Below, piece by piece: positions 36,982 to 45,331 of a stretch of DNA of 62,551 nt; the first letter of the stretch is position 1, and each line of letters begins with the position of its first letter. This DNA comes from Sphingomonas sp. CCH21-G11 (GTDB lineage: Bacteria > Pseudomonadota > Alphaproteobacteria > Sphingomonadales > Sphingomonadaceae). The translations under genes and the position numbers were made by a program. Where the stretch lies: positions 1 through 62,551 of the forward strand of contig NZ_LSHX01000049.1 in assembly GCF_001555965.1 (NCBI RefSeq). Direction: 5' to 3'. The notes beneath the pieces were generated by a model. It saw only the letters and a program-made list of their open reading frames with translations, had not been told where the DNA came from and searched no databases.

Positions 36982-38478
36982 ATGGCACGTGACAGGGTGC
37001 CGGCGCGCACGGCAGAAGACTGGATCAGGGTGTTGACGGTAGAGCTGGCGGAGATTGACGAAAACGCCGTTCGCGGGGGGCGGATCGGCACCGAAACCTG
37101 GCTTTTCTGGAGCTTCCTGCTGGTCATTGCGCTGCTGGGCGGCGCATCGCGGGCGGATTCGCTCGCCCAGCCCGTGGTACGTTGCGTCAGCGTGGTCGTC
37201 ATCGGCCTGTTCGTGCTGCTGATCCCGCCGGCGCGCCCCGGCTTGTCCCGCCTGCCCGCGATGTTCCTGGCGCTGATTGCCGCGCTGATCGTCGCGCAGC
37301 TCGTGCCGCTTCCGCCAATGATCTGGACCGCGCTACCGGGTCGCGACCTCGCCGAGCAGGCGGCGACGGTCGCGCAGTTCGATCAGCCCTGGCGCCCCTT
37401 CGCCCTGTCGCCCGACCGCGCGGCCAACGCCTTGTTCGCGCTGCTGCCGGCGGCGGCGACGCTGATCGGCCTGCAGTTCCTGTCACGCCAGCGGATCGCC
37501 AACCTCGTCACCCCGGTCATGTTCCTGGTGCTTGCCAGCGCGGTGCTCGGGCTGGCGCAGGTGTCGAGCGGCGAAGATTCGCCGCTGCGCTGGTATGCCG
37601 TGACGAATCGCGAGGCTGCGGTCGGCCTGTTCGCGAACCGCAATCATCAGGCGCTGCTGCTCGGCTGCGGCCTGCCGCTGGTGGCGCTGTGGGCGACGCC
37701 GCGCGGCATGGCGGCGGATCGCACGCGCCTGCGCGCGCTGCTGGGTGCGGGTGCGGCGGCATTTCTGATCGTCATGGTGCCCGTGACCGGGTCGCGCGCG
37801 GGGCTGGTCGTCAGCACGATCGGCCTCCTGGCCGCGATCGTGCTGGTGCTGCCGCGCCTGGGGACGCTCCTTCGCGGGATGCGCAGGCGCACCCGGCGCC
37901 TGGTCGCCGGCGGGGCGGCGCTCGGCGCGACGGCGATCGTCGCGCTCGCACTGACCATCGGTCGCGCGGCATCGGTGCAGCGGCTGTTTGCATTGTCGGT
38001 CGACGACGACCTGCGCCTGCGCGCCTGGCCGACGTTGCTTGAAATCGCCCGGGACTATGCGCCGTTCGGGGCGGGGCTGGGCGCTTTCGAGCCGCTCTAT
38101 CGGCATTATGAGCCTTTCGACCTGCTTTCGACGAGCTATCTGAACGAAGCGCACAATGACTATCTTCAGGTCCTGATCGAGGCCGGAGTGCCGGGGGTGG
38201 CGATGATCGTGGCGTTCATCGCCTGGTGGCTGATCCGCTCGATCCGGGTCTGGCGCATGGCGCCCGACACCGCGTTCATTCGCCCGGCGCGCGCGGGATC
38301 GGCGATACTGCTGATGGTGCTGCTGGCCAGCGCGGTCGATTATCCGGCACGGACACCGATCATCATGGTGGTGACCGCGATCGGTGCGATCTGGATGCTG
38401 CTGCCGGTTCCTGGCGTGACCGCCGTGACGGCACGGCGGACGCGGACCGACAATGCTTTACCTGTCCATGCCGGCTGA
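36982..38478 (+). CDS. O-antigen ligase/Wzy-type polymerase family membrane protein
   Basis: A 498-residue inner-membrane protein with about ten to twelve helices. The Wzy_C-type periplasmic loop is recognisable near residues 355-395: FGAGLGAFEPLYRHYEPFD, then NEAHNDYLQVLIEAGVPG. Such proteins join lipid-linked glycans, either polymerising repeats (Wzy) or transferring them to an acceptor (WaaL); the family cannot be split by sequence alone. It opens the operon with the Wza-like, Wzc-like and TPR genes, 38 bases before the lipoprotein gene. Another polymerase-like gene is at 47326, so the two probably divide the roles. The region 36872-36981 after the terminator likely holds the promoter. Confidence 0.87.
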   Translation: MARDRVPARTAEDWIRVLTVELAEIDENAVRGGRIGTETWLFWSFLLVIALLGGASRADSLAQPVVRCVSVVVIGLFVLLIPPARPGLSRLPAMFLALIAALIVAQLVPLPPMIWTALPGRDLAEQAATVAQFDQPWRPFALSPDRAANALFALLPAAATLIGLQFLSRQRIANLVTPVMFLVLASAVLGLAQVSSGEDSPLRWYAVTNREAAVGLFANRNHQALLLGCGLPLVALWATPRGMAADRTRLRALLGAGAAAFLIVMVPVTGSRAGLVVSTIGLLAAIVLVLPRLGTLLRGMRRRTRRLVAGGAALGATAIVALALTIGRAASVQRLFALSVDDDLRLRAWPTLLEIARDYAPFGAGLGAFEPLYRHYEPFDLLSTSYLNEAHNDYLQVLIEAGVPGVAMIVAFIAWWLIRSIRVWRMAPDTAFIRPARAGSAILLMVLLASAVDYPARTPIIMVVTAIGAIWMLLPVPGVTAVTARRTRTDNALPVHAG

Positions 38479-38516
38479 CTATAGCTCGCGGGATTTTTGG
38501 CGGATTACTTGACGAT

Positions 38517-39218
38517 ATGCGGTTAATTTTATCTGTTCTTGCGGTCGCGCTGCTCGTTTCGGGCTGCTCGAGGGAGCGTCTGGTTTCCCGCCCCGGGCTG
38601 ACGGTGGTCGAAACCGAGGCGCTGCCGGAGCCGACGCGCGGCGACCTGGTTGCCGCCGACCGCCCGGCGCTGGTGGGGCCGCTCGATACGATCGGTATCG
38701 ACGTCTACGGCATTTCCGACCTGAGCCTGGAGGTCCAGATCGATGCGAGCGGGCGGATCTCGATGCCGCTGGCGGGCACGATCGATGTACGGGGCAAGGC
38801 GGCATATGAGGTTGCGCGCGATATCGAGAATGCGCTGCGCCGCTACGTCAAGGATCCGGTCGTCACCGTCAACATCCTCAATTCGGTCAGCCAGGTCGTC
38901 ACGGTCGACGGGTCGGTGACGGAGCCGGGGCTGTATCCCGTGACCAACCAGATGACCTTGATGCGCGCGATCGCGTCGGCCAAGGGCGTGTCGGAATTCG
39001 GCAAGCTCGAGGACGTGGTGGTGCTGCGCACGGTCGACAACCAGCGCATGGCCGGGCTGTACAACATCGCGGCGATCCGCCGCGGGGTTTACAAGGACCC
39101 GCCGATCTTCGCCAATGACGTGATCATCGTGGGGGATTCGCCGGAGCGCCGGCTGTTCCGCGATCTCGTCGCGCTCTCGCCGATCATCTCGGCACCCCTC
39201 ATCGTCCTGCTGCAATAA
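38517..39218 (+). CDS. Wza/GumB-like outer membrane polysaccharide export lipoprotein
   Basis: A 233-residue lipoprotein: signal MRLILSVLAVALLVSGC with the acylated cysteine at 17. The polysaccharide-export domain lies at about 60-130 (VGPLDTIGIDVYGISDLSLE, then a segment ending YVKDPVVTVNI). An SLBB-type segment follows (VTVDGSVTEPGLYPV). At 233 residues it lacks the long C-terminal membrane-spanning helix region of E. coli Wza and is closer to GumB-type proteins. It forms the periplasmic/outer-membrane part of the export channel and works with the kinase gene 18 bases downstream. The start is fixed by the lipobox. Confidence 0.92.
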   Translation: MRLILSVLAVALLVSGCSRERLVSRPGLTVVETEALPEPTRGDLVAADRPALVGPLDTIGIDVYGISDLSLEVQIDASGRISMPLAGTIDVRGKAAYEVARDIENALRRYVKDPVVTVNILNSVSQVVTVDGSVTEPGLYPVTNQMTLMRAIASAKGVSEFGKLEDVVVLRTVDNQRMAGLYNIAAIRRGVYKDPPIFANDVIIVGDSPERRLFRDLVALSPIISAPLIVLLQ

Positions 39219-39236
39219 CGAAGTCGAGCACTGTTC

Positions 39237-41438
39237 ATGAACAAAGCAAATAATGTTCGCAGGCTTGGCTCGGGAAGTGTCGGCTTGGTCCCGGTCGAAA
39301 TGACGGCGGAGGCCCAGACACCGTTGCTGCGCCAATATTGGCGGATCGTGTGGCGCTGGCGTCGCGTGATCCTGGGCATCATCGGCGTGTGCCTCGTCCT
39401 GGGGCTGATCATCACGCTGCTGATGACGCCGCAATATACCGCGACCAACACGATCGAGATTTCGCGTGAATCGGGCAAGATCGTGAACATTCAGGGTGTC
39501 GAGCAGGAGGCGACCGACGCCGACCAGGAATTCTATCAGACGCAATATGGCCTGTTGCGTGCGCGCTCGCTGGCCGAGCAGGTCGCGACGCGTCTGCGTC
39601 TGGTCGACGACGTCGCCTTTTTCGAGATGTTCGGCGAGGCCGACAGCGAAGGGTTGTTCACCGACAGCAGCGACCGGCGGCTGTCGGCGGTCAGCCGGTC
39701 GAAGCGCGTGAAGAAGGCGGGCGAAATCCTGCTCGACAACATCCGCATCACGCCGGCGCGCCAGTCGCGCCTGGTCGAGATCAGCTTTACCAGCCCCGAT
39801 CCGGCCCTGTCGCAGCGCGTCGCCAATGCCTGGTCGGAAAATTTCATCAGCGCGACGCTGGAGCGGCGCTACGAGGCGACCTCCTACGCCCGGCGTTTCC
39901 TGGAAAGCCGGCTGGCGCAGCTGCGCACCCGCCTCGATGCGTCGGAGCGGTCGCTGCAGAATTACGCCTCGAACGAGCGGATCATTACGCTGCCGCAGGG
40001 CAAGGAAGGCTCCGAACAGTCGACGATTGCGTATGACCTTGTCGCGCTGAACGGCGTGTTGTCCGCCGCCACCGCGGACCGGCTGGCGGTCGAGGGCAAG
40101 TACAAGGCGTCGCGCGGCCGGTCGGGTGACGTCGAGGAGGCGCTCGACAACAACGCGCTCAATTCGCTGCGGGCACGCCGGGCGGAGCGCGCCGCCGAAT
40201 ATGAGAAGCTGCTCGTCCAGTTTGAGCCCGATTATCCGCCGCTGCGCGCGGCGGCGGGCGAAATCCGGCAGCTCGACCGGAGCATCGCGCGTGAAGAGCA
40301 GCGCATCGGCAGCAGCCTTGCCGCCGAATATCAGGCCGCGGTGAACCGCGAGGAATCGTTGCGCGAACGCGTCGACGCGTTGAAGGAAAGCTTCCTCGAC
40401 CAGCGTCGTCGCAGCATCCAGTACAACATCTTCCAGCGCGAAGTTGACACCAATCGTCAGCTTTATGACGCGCTGCTCCAGCGGTACAAGGAAATCGGCA
40501 TCGCCGGCGGGGTCGGCGTCAACAACGTCGCCGTCGTGGACGAAGCACAACTGCCGTCGCGACCGTCGAGCCCCCGCCTGGTGCTCAACCTGGTTCTCGC
40601 GCTGTTCGTCGGCATGTCGCTGGGTGCCATCGCGGCCTTCATCCTTGAGCAGAGCGACGAGGCGATCGCCGATCCGGGGGCGGTCGAGCGCATGCTCGGC
40701 CTGCCGCTGCTCGGCAGCGTGCCCAAGTCGTCGGACTCGCCGATCGATGCGCTGCGCGATCGCAAGTCCTCGATCGTCGACGCCTATCTTGCGGTCCAGA
40801 CGAACCTGCAGTTCTCGACCGATCACGGCGTGCCGCAATCGCTTGCAGTCACCAGCTCACGGCCGGCCGAAGGCAAGTCGACGACGTCGTTCGCGCTGGC
40901 GACGATGCTGGCGCGCGCCGATCGCAAGGTGGTGCTGATCGACGGCGACATGCGGTCGCCCTCGGTTCACCACCTGATCGGTGCCCAGAACGATCGCGGG
41001 CTGAGCAATTACCTGTCGGGCGGCGCGGTGATCGACAGCCTGCTCGTGCCGGTGAACGATTTCGGCTTCGTCGCGATGACCGCCGGGCCGATCCCGCCCA
41101 ATGCCGCCGAACTGCTGACCGGCAACCGGCTGGCCTCGCTGATCGAGGAACTGTCGAAGCATTTCGACCATATCGTGATCGATTCCCCCCCGGTGATGGG
41201 CCTGGCCGATGCGCCGCTGATCGGCAGCCGCGTGGAGGGCATCGTCTACGCCGTCGAATCGCACGGCATCCGTGCCAGCATCGTTCGCACCGCACTGAGC
41301 CGCCTCGCCAGCGCAAATGCGCGCATCATCGGCGTGGTCGTGACCAAATTCGAGCCGAAAAAGGCGCATTTCGGCTATGGCTATGACTATGGCTATGGTT
41401 ACGGCCGATCGGAGCAGGGCCGGGGCGGCAACGGCTGA
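39237..41438 (+). CDS. Wzc/GumC-like copolymerase with tyrosine autokinase domain
   Basis: A 733-residue inner-membrane protein that sets chain length and gates export of an extracellular polysaccharide. It has two membrane helices (about 45-65 and 440-460) around a periplasmic Wzz/GNVR coiled-coil region. The cytoplasmic BY-kinase domain has Walker A RPAEGKST (541-549), Walker A' VVLIDGDMRSPS (about 562-573) and Walker B HIVIDSPPV (about 644-652). The C-terminal tail has tyrosines at 714, 716, 718, 720 and 722 alternating mostly with glycine, the expected autophosphorylation cluster. Kinase and copolymerase are fused in one chain, as in proteobacterial Wzc. The stop overlaps the next ATG by one base. 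Confidence 0.93.
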   Translation: MNKANNVRRLGSGSVGLVPVEMTAEAQTPLLRQYWRIVWRWRRVILGIIGVCLVLGLIITLLMTPQYTATNTIEISRESGKIVNIQGVEQEATDADQEFYQTQYGLLRARSLAEQVATRLRLVDDVAFFEMFGEADSEGLFTDSSDRRLSAVSRSKRVKKAGEILLDNIRITPARQSRLVEISFTSPDPALSQRVANAWSENFISATLERRYEATSYARRFLESRLAQLRTRLDASERSLQNYASNERIITLPQGKEGSEQSTIAYDLVALNGVLSAATADRLAVEGKYKASRGRSGDVEEALDNNALNSLRARRAERAAEYEKLLVQFEPDYPPLRAAAGEIRQLDRSIAREEQRIGSSLAAEYQAAVNREESLRERVDALKESFLDQRRRSIQYNIFQREVDTNRQLYDALLQRYKEIGIAGGVGVNNVAVVDEAQLPSRPSSPRLVLNLVLALFVGMSLGAIAAFILEQSDEAIADPGAVERMLGLPLLGSVPKSSDSPIDALRDRKSSIVDAYLAVQTNLQFSTDHGVPQSLAVTSSRPAEGKSTTSFALATMLARADRKVVLIDGDMRSPSVHHLIGAQNDRGLSNYLSGGAVIDSLLVPVNDFGFVAMTAGPIPPNAAELLTGNRLASLIEELSKHFDHIVIDSPPVMGLADAPLIGSRVEGIVYAVESHGIRASIVRTALSRLASANARIIGVVVTKFEPKKAHFGYGYDYGYGYGRSEQGRGGNG

Positions 41439-42649
41439 TGCCGTCACGCGCCATCCAGCTGCCGACCGGGCGCGCGATCCTCTTTGCCCTCGTGCTGCTC
41501 GGCCTGCTGGTTCTGGTGGGCCAGCACAGCCTGGCCTCCGTCGTCGCGAAGCGAAACCCCGAACTGGCGCTGCGCATCGCGCCGGGACATGCGGAGGCCG
41601 CGGGGCTGGTTGCACTTCGCAGCATGACCGCGGCCGCGACCGCCGGCGACATCGCGCGCGCGCGCCGGCTGGCCCAGTCGGCATTGCGAAGCGAGCCCCT
41701 GTCAGCGGTGGCGGCGGGTGCGCTGGGCCTGGCAAACGATCGGCGCGGTCAGACCGCGCTGGCCCGCCGGCAGATCGCCTTTTCCGAACAGCTTTCGCGC
41801 CGCGAGCTCGTGGTTCAGCTCTGGCTGATCGAGGATGCGGTCGCACGCGATGACATTCCGGGCGCGCTGCGCCGTTATGACACCGCGATGCGCACGTCGC
41901 GCGATGCGCTGGGCATCCTGTTCCCGATCCTGATCGGCGCGATCGATGATCCCGCGATCCGGGCACCGCTTGCCGACATCCTCGCGCGTCGCCCCTCCTG
42001 GTCGACCCAGTTCGTCCAGCAACTGGCCCAGAGCGGCACCGCGTTCGACAGCGTCAACCAGCTCTATCGCGCGCTCCGGCAACGCGGCGCGCCGGTCAGC
42101 GACCTGACGCTGGCGACCGTGACGACGCGGATGGTCGAACGCGGCCAGGTCGCCGGCGCGTGGACACTGTTCCAGAGCTATCGCCCCGGTGCGGACCGTC
42201 GCGGTCTGCGCAATGGCAGCTTCGACCAGCCGCTGGCCGACGCGACCCCCTTTGACTGGTCGCGCGGACCGGAAAGCGAAATCGTCGTCGAGCAACGGCC
42301 CGCCTTTGACGGTCCGGCGCTGTATTTCGAGACGCCGATGGGCGTGGGGGGCGTCGCCGCGCGTCAGCTGCTGCTGCTGTCGCCGGGTGCGGTTTCGATC
42401 CGCGCGATGGCCAGCGATACGGCGGGGCTCGGCGACAATCTGCCGTATCTGAGGCTCGCCTGCGCCGATGGCCGCCGCGAACTGGGCCGACAGGCGTTCC
42501 CGAGTGTCGGACCCGAGGGGCAGCCGTTCAAGCTCGATGCGGTCGTTCCGCGCGATTGCCCGGCGCAGTGGATCGAGGTCGTTGCGCAGGCCGCTGACTC
42601 GCTCGGGGGGGCGGCAGGCTATATCGACAATGTCAGCCTGAGCCGCTGA
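41438..42649 (+). CDS. TPR-like exopolysaccharide-associated protein with C-terminal carbohydrate-binding-like domain
   Basis: A 403-residue protein of unknown function. A membrane segment at about 13-31 is followed by alanine- and arginine-rich helical repeats (about 45-215) resembling TPRs. The last 170 residues look like a beta-sandwich: LRNGSFDQPLADATPFDW is a typical opening of CBM4/9-like or discoidin-like jelly rolls, and the chain ends YIDNVSLSR, as such domains often do. It is translationally coupled to the kinase gene and probably faces the periplasm, perhaps as a scaffold or glycan sensor for the export machine. The base at 41760, where the mirror arm ends, falls inside this gene; this copy is the complete one. 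Confidence 0.75.
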   Translation: MPSRAIQLPTGRAILFALVLLGLLVLVGQHSLASVVAKRNPELALRIAPGHAEAAGLVALRSMTAAATAGDIARARRLAQSALRSEPLSAVAAGALGLANDRRGQTALARRQIAFSEQLSRRELVVQLWLIEDAVARDDIPGALRRYDTAMRTSRDALGILFPILIGAIDDPAIRAPLADILARRPSWSTQFVQQLAQSGTAFDSVNQLYRALRQRGAPVSDLTLATVTTRMVERGQVAGAWTLFQSYRPGADRRGLRNGSFDQPLADATPFDWSRGPESEIVVEQRPAFDGPALYFETPMGVGGVAARQLLLLSPGAVSIRAMASDTAGLGDNLPYLRLACADGRRELGRQAFPSVGPEGQPFKLDAVVPRDCPAQWIEVVAQAADSLGGAAGYIDNVSLSR

Positions 42650-42674
42650 CCGCCGCCGCCGGTCGCGATACCGA

Positions 42675-43424
42675 TCAGCTTTGCAATATCCACCGCTCGC
42701 TGCCCGTCAGGCCCAGCGCGGTGAGCCGTCCGCTCTGATAGGCGCCGGTATCGATGCCGATCCGGTTGGGTAGCATCTCGACCTCGCTCGTGACGGTGTG
42801 GCCATGCACGATCACCGCGCCGTGATCGCCGGTGAAGCGGGTAAACTCCTCGCGGATCCACCGCCGGTCGCTGTCGCGCTGTTCGTCCAGCGGGATGCCG
42901 GGGCGAACGCCGGCATGGACGAAGTGATAGTCGCCGATCGTCACTGACTGCGCGAATTGCGCCATGAACGTCAGGTGCGCTTCCGGGACATTGCGGATGA
43001 TCAGCTTTTGAAGCTCGGACAGATCGGCCTCGTCATATTCGGCCTGGCTGACCCCGTAGCTGAGCAGCGTCTCGCGCCCGCCGATCCGGTTGAACAACGA
43101 CAGCGCGTTGCGATTGCCCGAGGCGGCGAGCAGCAGCACCTCCTCGTGGTTTCCCATCAACAGGATGGTGTCGGGGCGGGCCTCCGCGATCGACATCAGG
43201 TGTTCGACCACGCGCGCGCTGTCCGGGCCGCGATCGATCAGATCGCCCAGAAAGATCAGTTGATAGGGCTGGCCCGCGCGCGCGGCATCGTCGTCGATCG
43301 CCGCAAGCAACGTGACCAGACAGTCGTGACGACCGTGGATGTCGCCGATCGCGTAGAAGCGTCTTTCGTCGGGAACGCGTGCGTCAGGAACGCCTTTGCG
43401 CTTGCCAAGCAGGAACTGGAACAT
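42675..43424 (-). CDS. PPP-family metallophosphatase (serine/threonine phosphatase type)
   Basis: A 249-residue cytoplasmic phosphoesterase with the full metal-site set: GDIHGR (Asp28, His30), GDLIDRG (Asp61), GNHE (Asn92, His93), HAGV (His170) and HGHT (His207, His209). The start at 43424 has CCCGAAGA upstream; a longer open frame to 43979 has no family-like content and overlaps the next gene. It is convergent with the TPR gene, 25 bases apart. Bacterial members hydrolyse phosphoserine, phosphothreonine or phosphotyrosine, or diadenosine tetraphosphate. No low-molecular-weight tyrosine phosphatase (Wzb) is present in the window, so this enzyme is a candidate to reset the kinase; that is inference. 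Confidence 0.87.
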   Translation of the reverse strand: MFQFLLGKRKGVPDARVPDERRFYAIGDIHGRHDCLVTLLAAIDDDAARAGQPYQLIFLGDLIDRGPDSARVVEHLMSIAEARPDTILLMGNHEEVLLLAASGNRNALSLFNRIGGRETLLSYGVSQAEYDEADLSELQKLIIRNVPEAHLTFMAQFAQSVTIGDYHFVHAGVRPGIPLDEQRDSDRRWIREEFTRFTGDHGAVIVHGHTVTSEVEMLPNRIGIDTGAYQSGRLTALGLTGSERWILQS

Positions 43425-43499
43425 TCTTCGGGGGCCTGTACTAATCGGACGTCCATATAGGCTCTTCGCTTCTGCACACAATCGTGGCAGAGGGTCGCC

Positions 43500-43928
43500 A
43501 TGAACAAGTTGTTGGCCCTGGCATTGGCGTGGGCCCTGATCGCGCTTTTTCCGTCGCCCGGCGTCGCCGGCGAGGCAAAGCGACTGCGCAAGCCCGGCGA
43601 GCGTGTGGCCAAACCCGTCGAGCGGTCCGAACGTCCCCTCCTGATCACCGATGAGAATGTCGCGGATCTGGATCGTGTATCCGCCCCGGATCCGAGCGTG
43701 CGTCCTACGCCGCGACTGGGCCAGCGGGTCAGCGATCCGCAGCAGCGCGTGGCGCGCCGCCAGTATCGACAGGCGGGCGAGCGATTGAACCAGCGGGTGC
43801 TGGGGCGGATCGAAAGCCGCGTCCAGAACCGCATCGGGCCGAGCGACCTGCCTTCGACGCGCGCGACCGAGGGTACGCTGAGCGTGAGGCGCACCGCCAC
43901 CCTGCCGAGCCCCAACGGACCGAAATAG
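43500..43928 (+). CDS. Small exported basic protein of unknown function
   Basis: A 142-residue protein with a signal peptide MNKLLALALAWALIALF, likely cleaved after VAG (residue 23). The mature part is rich in Arg, Pro and Gln, predicted to be helical in the centre (DPQQRVARRQYRQAGERLNQ) and otherwise disordered. I do not recognise a family. It is divergent from the phosphatase (75-base gap) and 135 bases before the sugar transferase. An export role in polysaccharide surface attachment is possible but unsupported. Confidence 0.65.
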   Translation: MNKLLALALAWALIALFPSPGVAGEAKRLRKPGERVAKPVERSERPLLITDENVADLDRVSAPDPSVRPTPRLGQRVSDPQQRVARRQYRQAGERLNQRVLGRIESRVQNRIGPSDLPSTRATEGTLSVRRTATLPSPNGPK

Positions 43929-44063
43929 CGACGCGGACGGGCGACGCGGCGCATTCAGCGGCTTGCCCAGCGACCCCATTTCGCCCTAACGCCGCGCCGT
44001 GGCGGGCCGATCCCCGCAGCGTTGCGCCTTCCGACCCGGCCCGGCGCCGAATTTGAGAGTGTG

Positions 44064-45326
44064 ATGGTCTCCGTTCAGCCCAAAAGATCCCTGTGGATCC
44101 GTTTCGACGTTCAGGTCATCGGCTGCCTGTGCGCTGCGGTGCTGCTGCCCTATGTCATCCGTGCCCTTACCCTTGAAGTCGACACGATCGAAATCCTCAA
44201 CCAGACGTTGATCGGGGCGACGCTGGCGATTGTCGCGGGCGCGTGGCTCCTGCGAAACGTGACGATTTTTCCGGGCGTCGAGAAGAGCGTCTATATCCTT
44301 CCGGCGTTCACGATCTCGTTCTTCACGCTGACGATGATCTACCTGCTCGGGCGGCTCGACTATAACCGCATCATGCTGATCTCCGCCTTCGCGGTCAGTG
44401 TCGGCTGGTTCCTGTTTTTCCAGGTGCATACCGAACGGTTCCGGATGCTTCGGATCGGCTACCTGCCGTTCGACGACGTCAAGCTGATCAACCATGTGAC
44501 CGGCGTCACATGGGTCCCGCTATCGTCGCCGGATGCGGATTTCGGTCAGCTGGATGCCGTGGCCACCGATCTGCGGGTCGATCTGCCGACCGAATGGGAC
44601 CGGCGGCTGGCCGACTTCGCGCTCGCGGGCGTACCCGTCTATCACGTCAAGCACCTGCTGGAGTCGCTGACGGGGCGCGTCGAGCTCGAGCATCTGTCGG
44701 AAAACAGCTTCGGTTCGCTGGTGCCGCTGTCGGCCTACATGTCGATCAAGCACGCGGTCGACTGGATCATGGCGCTGATCGCCGGGGTGGTGCTGCTGGT
44801 GCCGCTGCTGCTGGTCGCGCTGATCATCCGGCTGACCTCATCGGGCCCCGCGCTGTTTCGCCAGACGCGGATCGGCTACCGGGGCAAGCCGTTCACCGTC
44901 TACAAATTCCGCACGATGCGGGTGCTGGAGACCCAGCCCTCGACGCTCGAGGCCGCGATCACGCGCGAAGGCGACGACCGGGTCACGCCGGTGGGGCGCT
45001 TTCTGCGCCACAGCCGCATCGACGAGCTGCCGCAGATCATCAATGTCCTTCGCGGTGAAATGAGCTGGATCGGGCCGCGCCCCGAAGCGGAGGTGCTGTC
45101 GCGCTGGTACGAGCGCGAAATCCCCTTCTACCGCTATCGCCACGTCGTCCGCCCCGGAATCGCGGGCTGGGCACAGGTGTGCCAGGGCCATGTCGCCGAG
45201 GTCGACGAGGTCCGGGCCAAGCTCCATTACGACTTCTACTATATCAAGAACTACTCGCCCTGGATCGACCTGTTGATCGTGGCGCGCACGATCCGCACGA
45301 TGATAACGGGCTTCGGATCACGCTGA
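44064..45326 (+). CDS. Polyprenyl-phosphate sugar-1-phosphate transferase (WcaJ/ExoY family)
   Basis: A 420-residue initiating transferase that puts a sugar-1-phosphate onto undecaprenyl phosphate. The N-terminal 130 residues hold about four membrane helices. The catalytic C-terminal half has the reentrant helix (SIKHAVDWIMALIAGVVLLV), FRQTRIGYRGKPFTVYKFRT, the DELPQIINVLRGEMSWIGPR motif and RPGIAGWAQVCQG. The start at 44064 is preferred to an upstream frame because GAGAG lies just before it. By family this fits glucose or galactose as first sugar, consistent with galU at 55945. It heads a block of glycan-assembly genes on the same strand. Confidence 0.92.
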   Translation: MVSVQPKRSLWIRFDVQVIGCLCAAVLLPYVIRALTLEVDTIEILNQTLIGATLAIVAGAWLLRNVTIFPGVEKSVYILPAFTISFFTLTMIYLLGRLDYNRIMLISAFAVSVGWFLFFQVHTERFRMLRIGYLPFDDVKLINHVTGVTWVPLSSPDADFGQLDAVATDLRVDLPTEWDRRLADFALAGVPVYHVKHLLESLTGRVELEHLSENSFGSLVPLSAYMSIKHAVDWIMALIAGVVLLVPLLLVALIIRLTSSGPALFRQTRIGYRGKPFTVYKFRTMRVLETQPSTLEAAITREGDDRVTPVGRFLRHSRIDELPQIINVLRGEMSWIGPRPEAEVLSRWYEREIPFYRYRHVVRPGIAGWAQVCQGHVAEVDEVRAKLHYDFYYIKNYSPWIDLLIVARTIRTMITGFGSR

Positions 45327-45331
45327 CCCGC

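Larger units (their letters stand above)
20881..41760. repeat. Right arm of the giant inverted repeat, continuous with unique DNA
   Basis: This arm runs without a break into the unique sequence after 41760: the TPR gene crosses 41760 in one frame and is complete only here. It is therefore the authentic-looking copy, and the left arm is its mirror. Identity to the left arm is complete as far as I could check. Confidence 0.97.
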
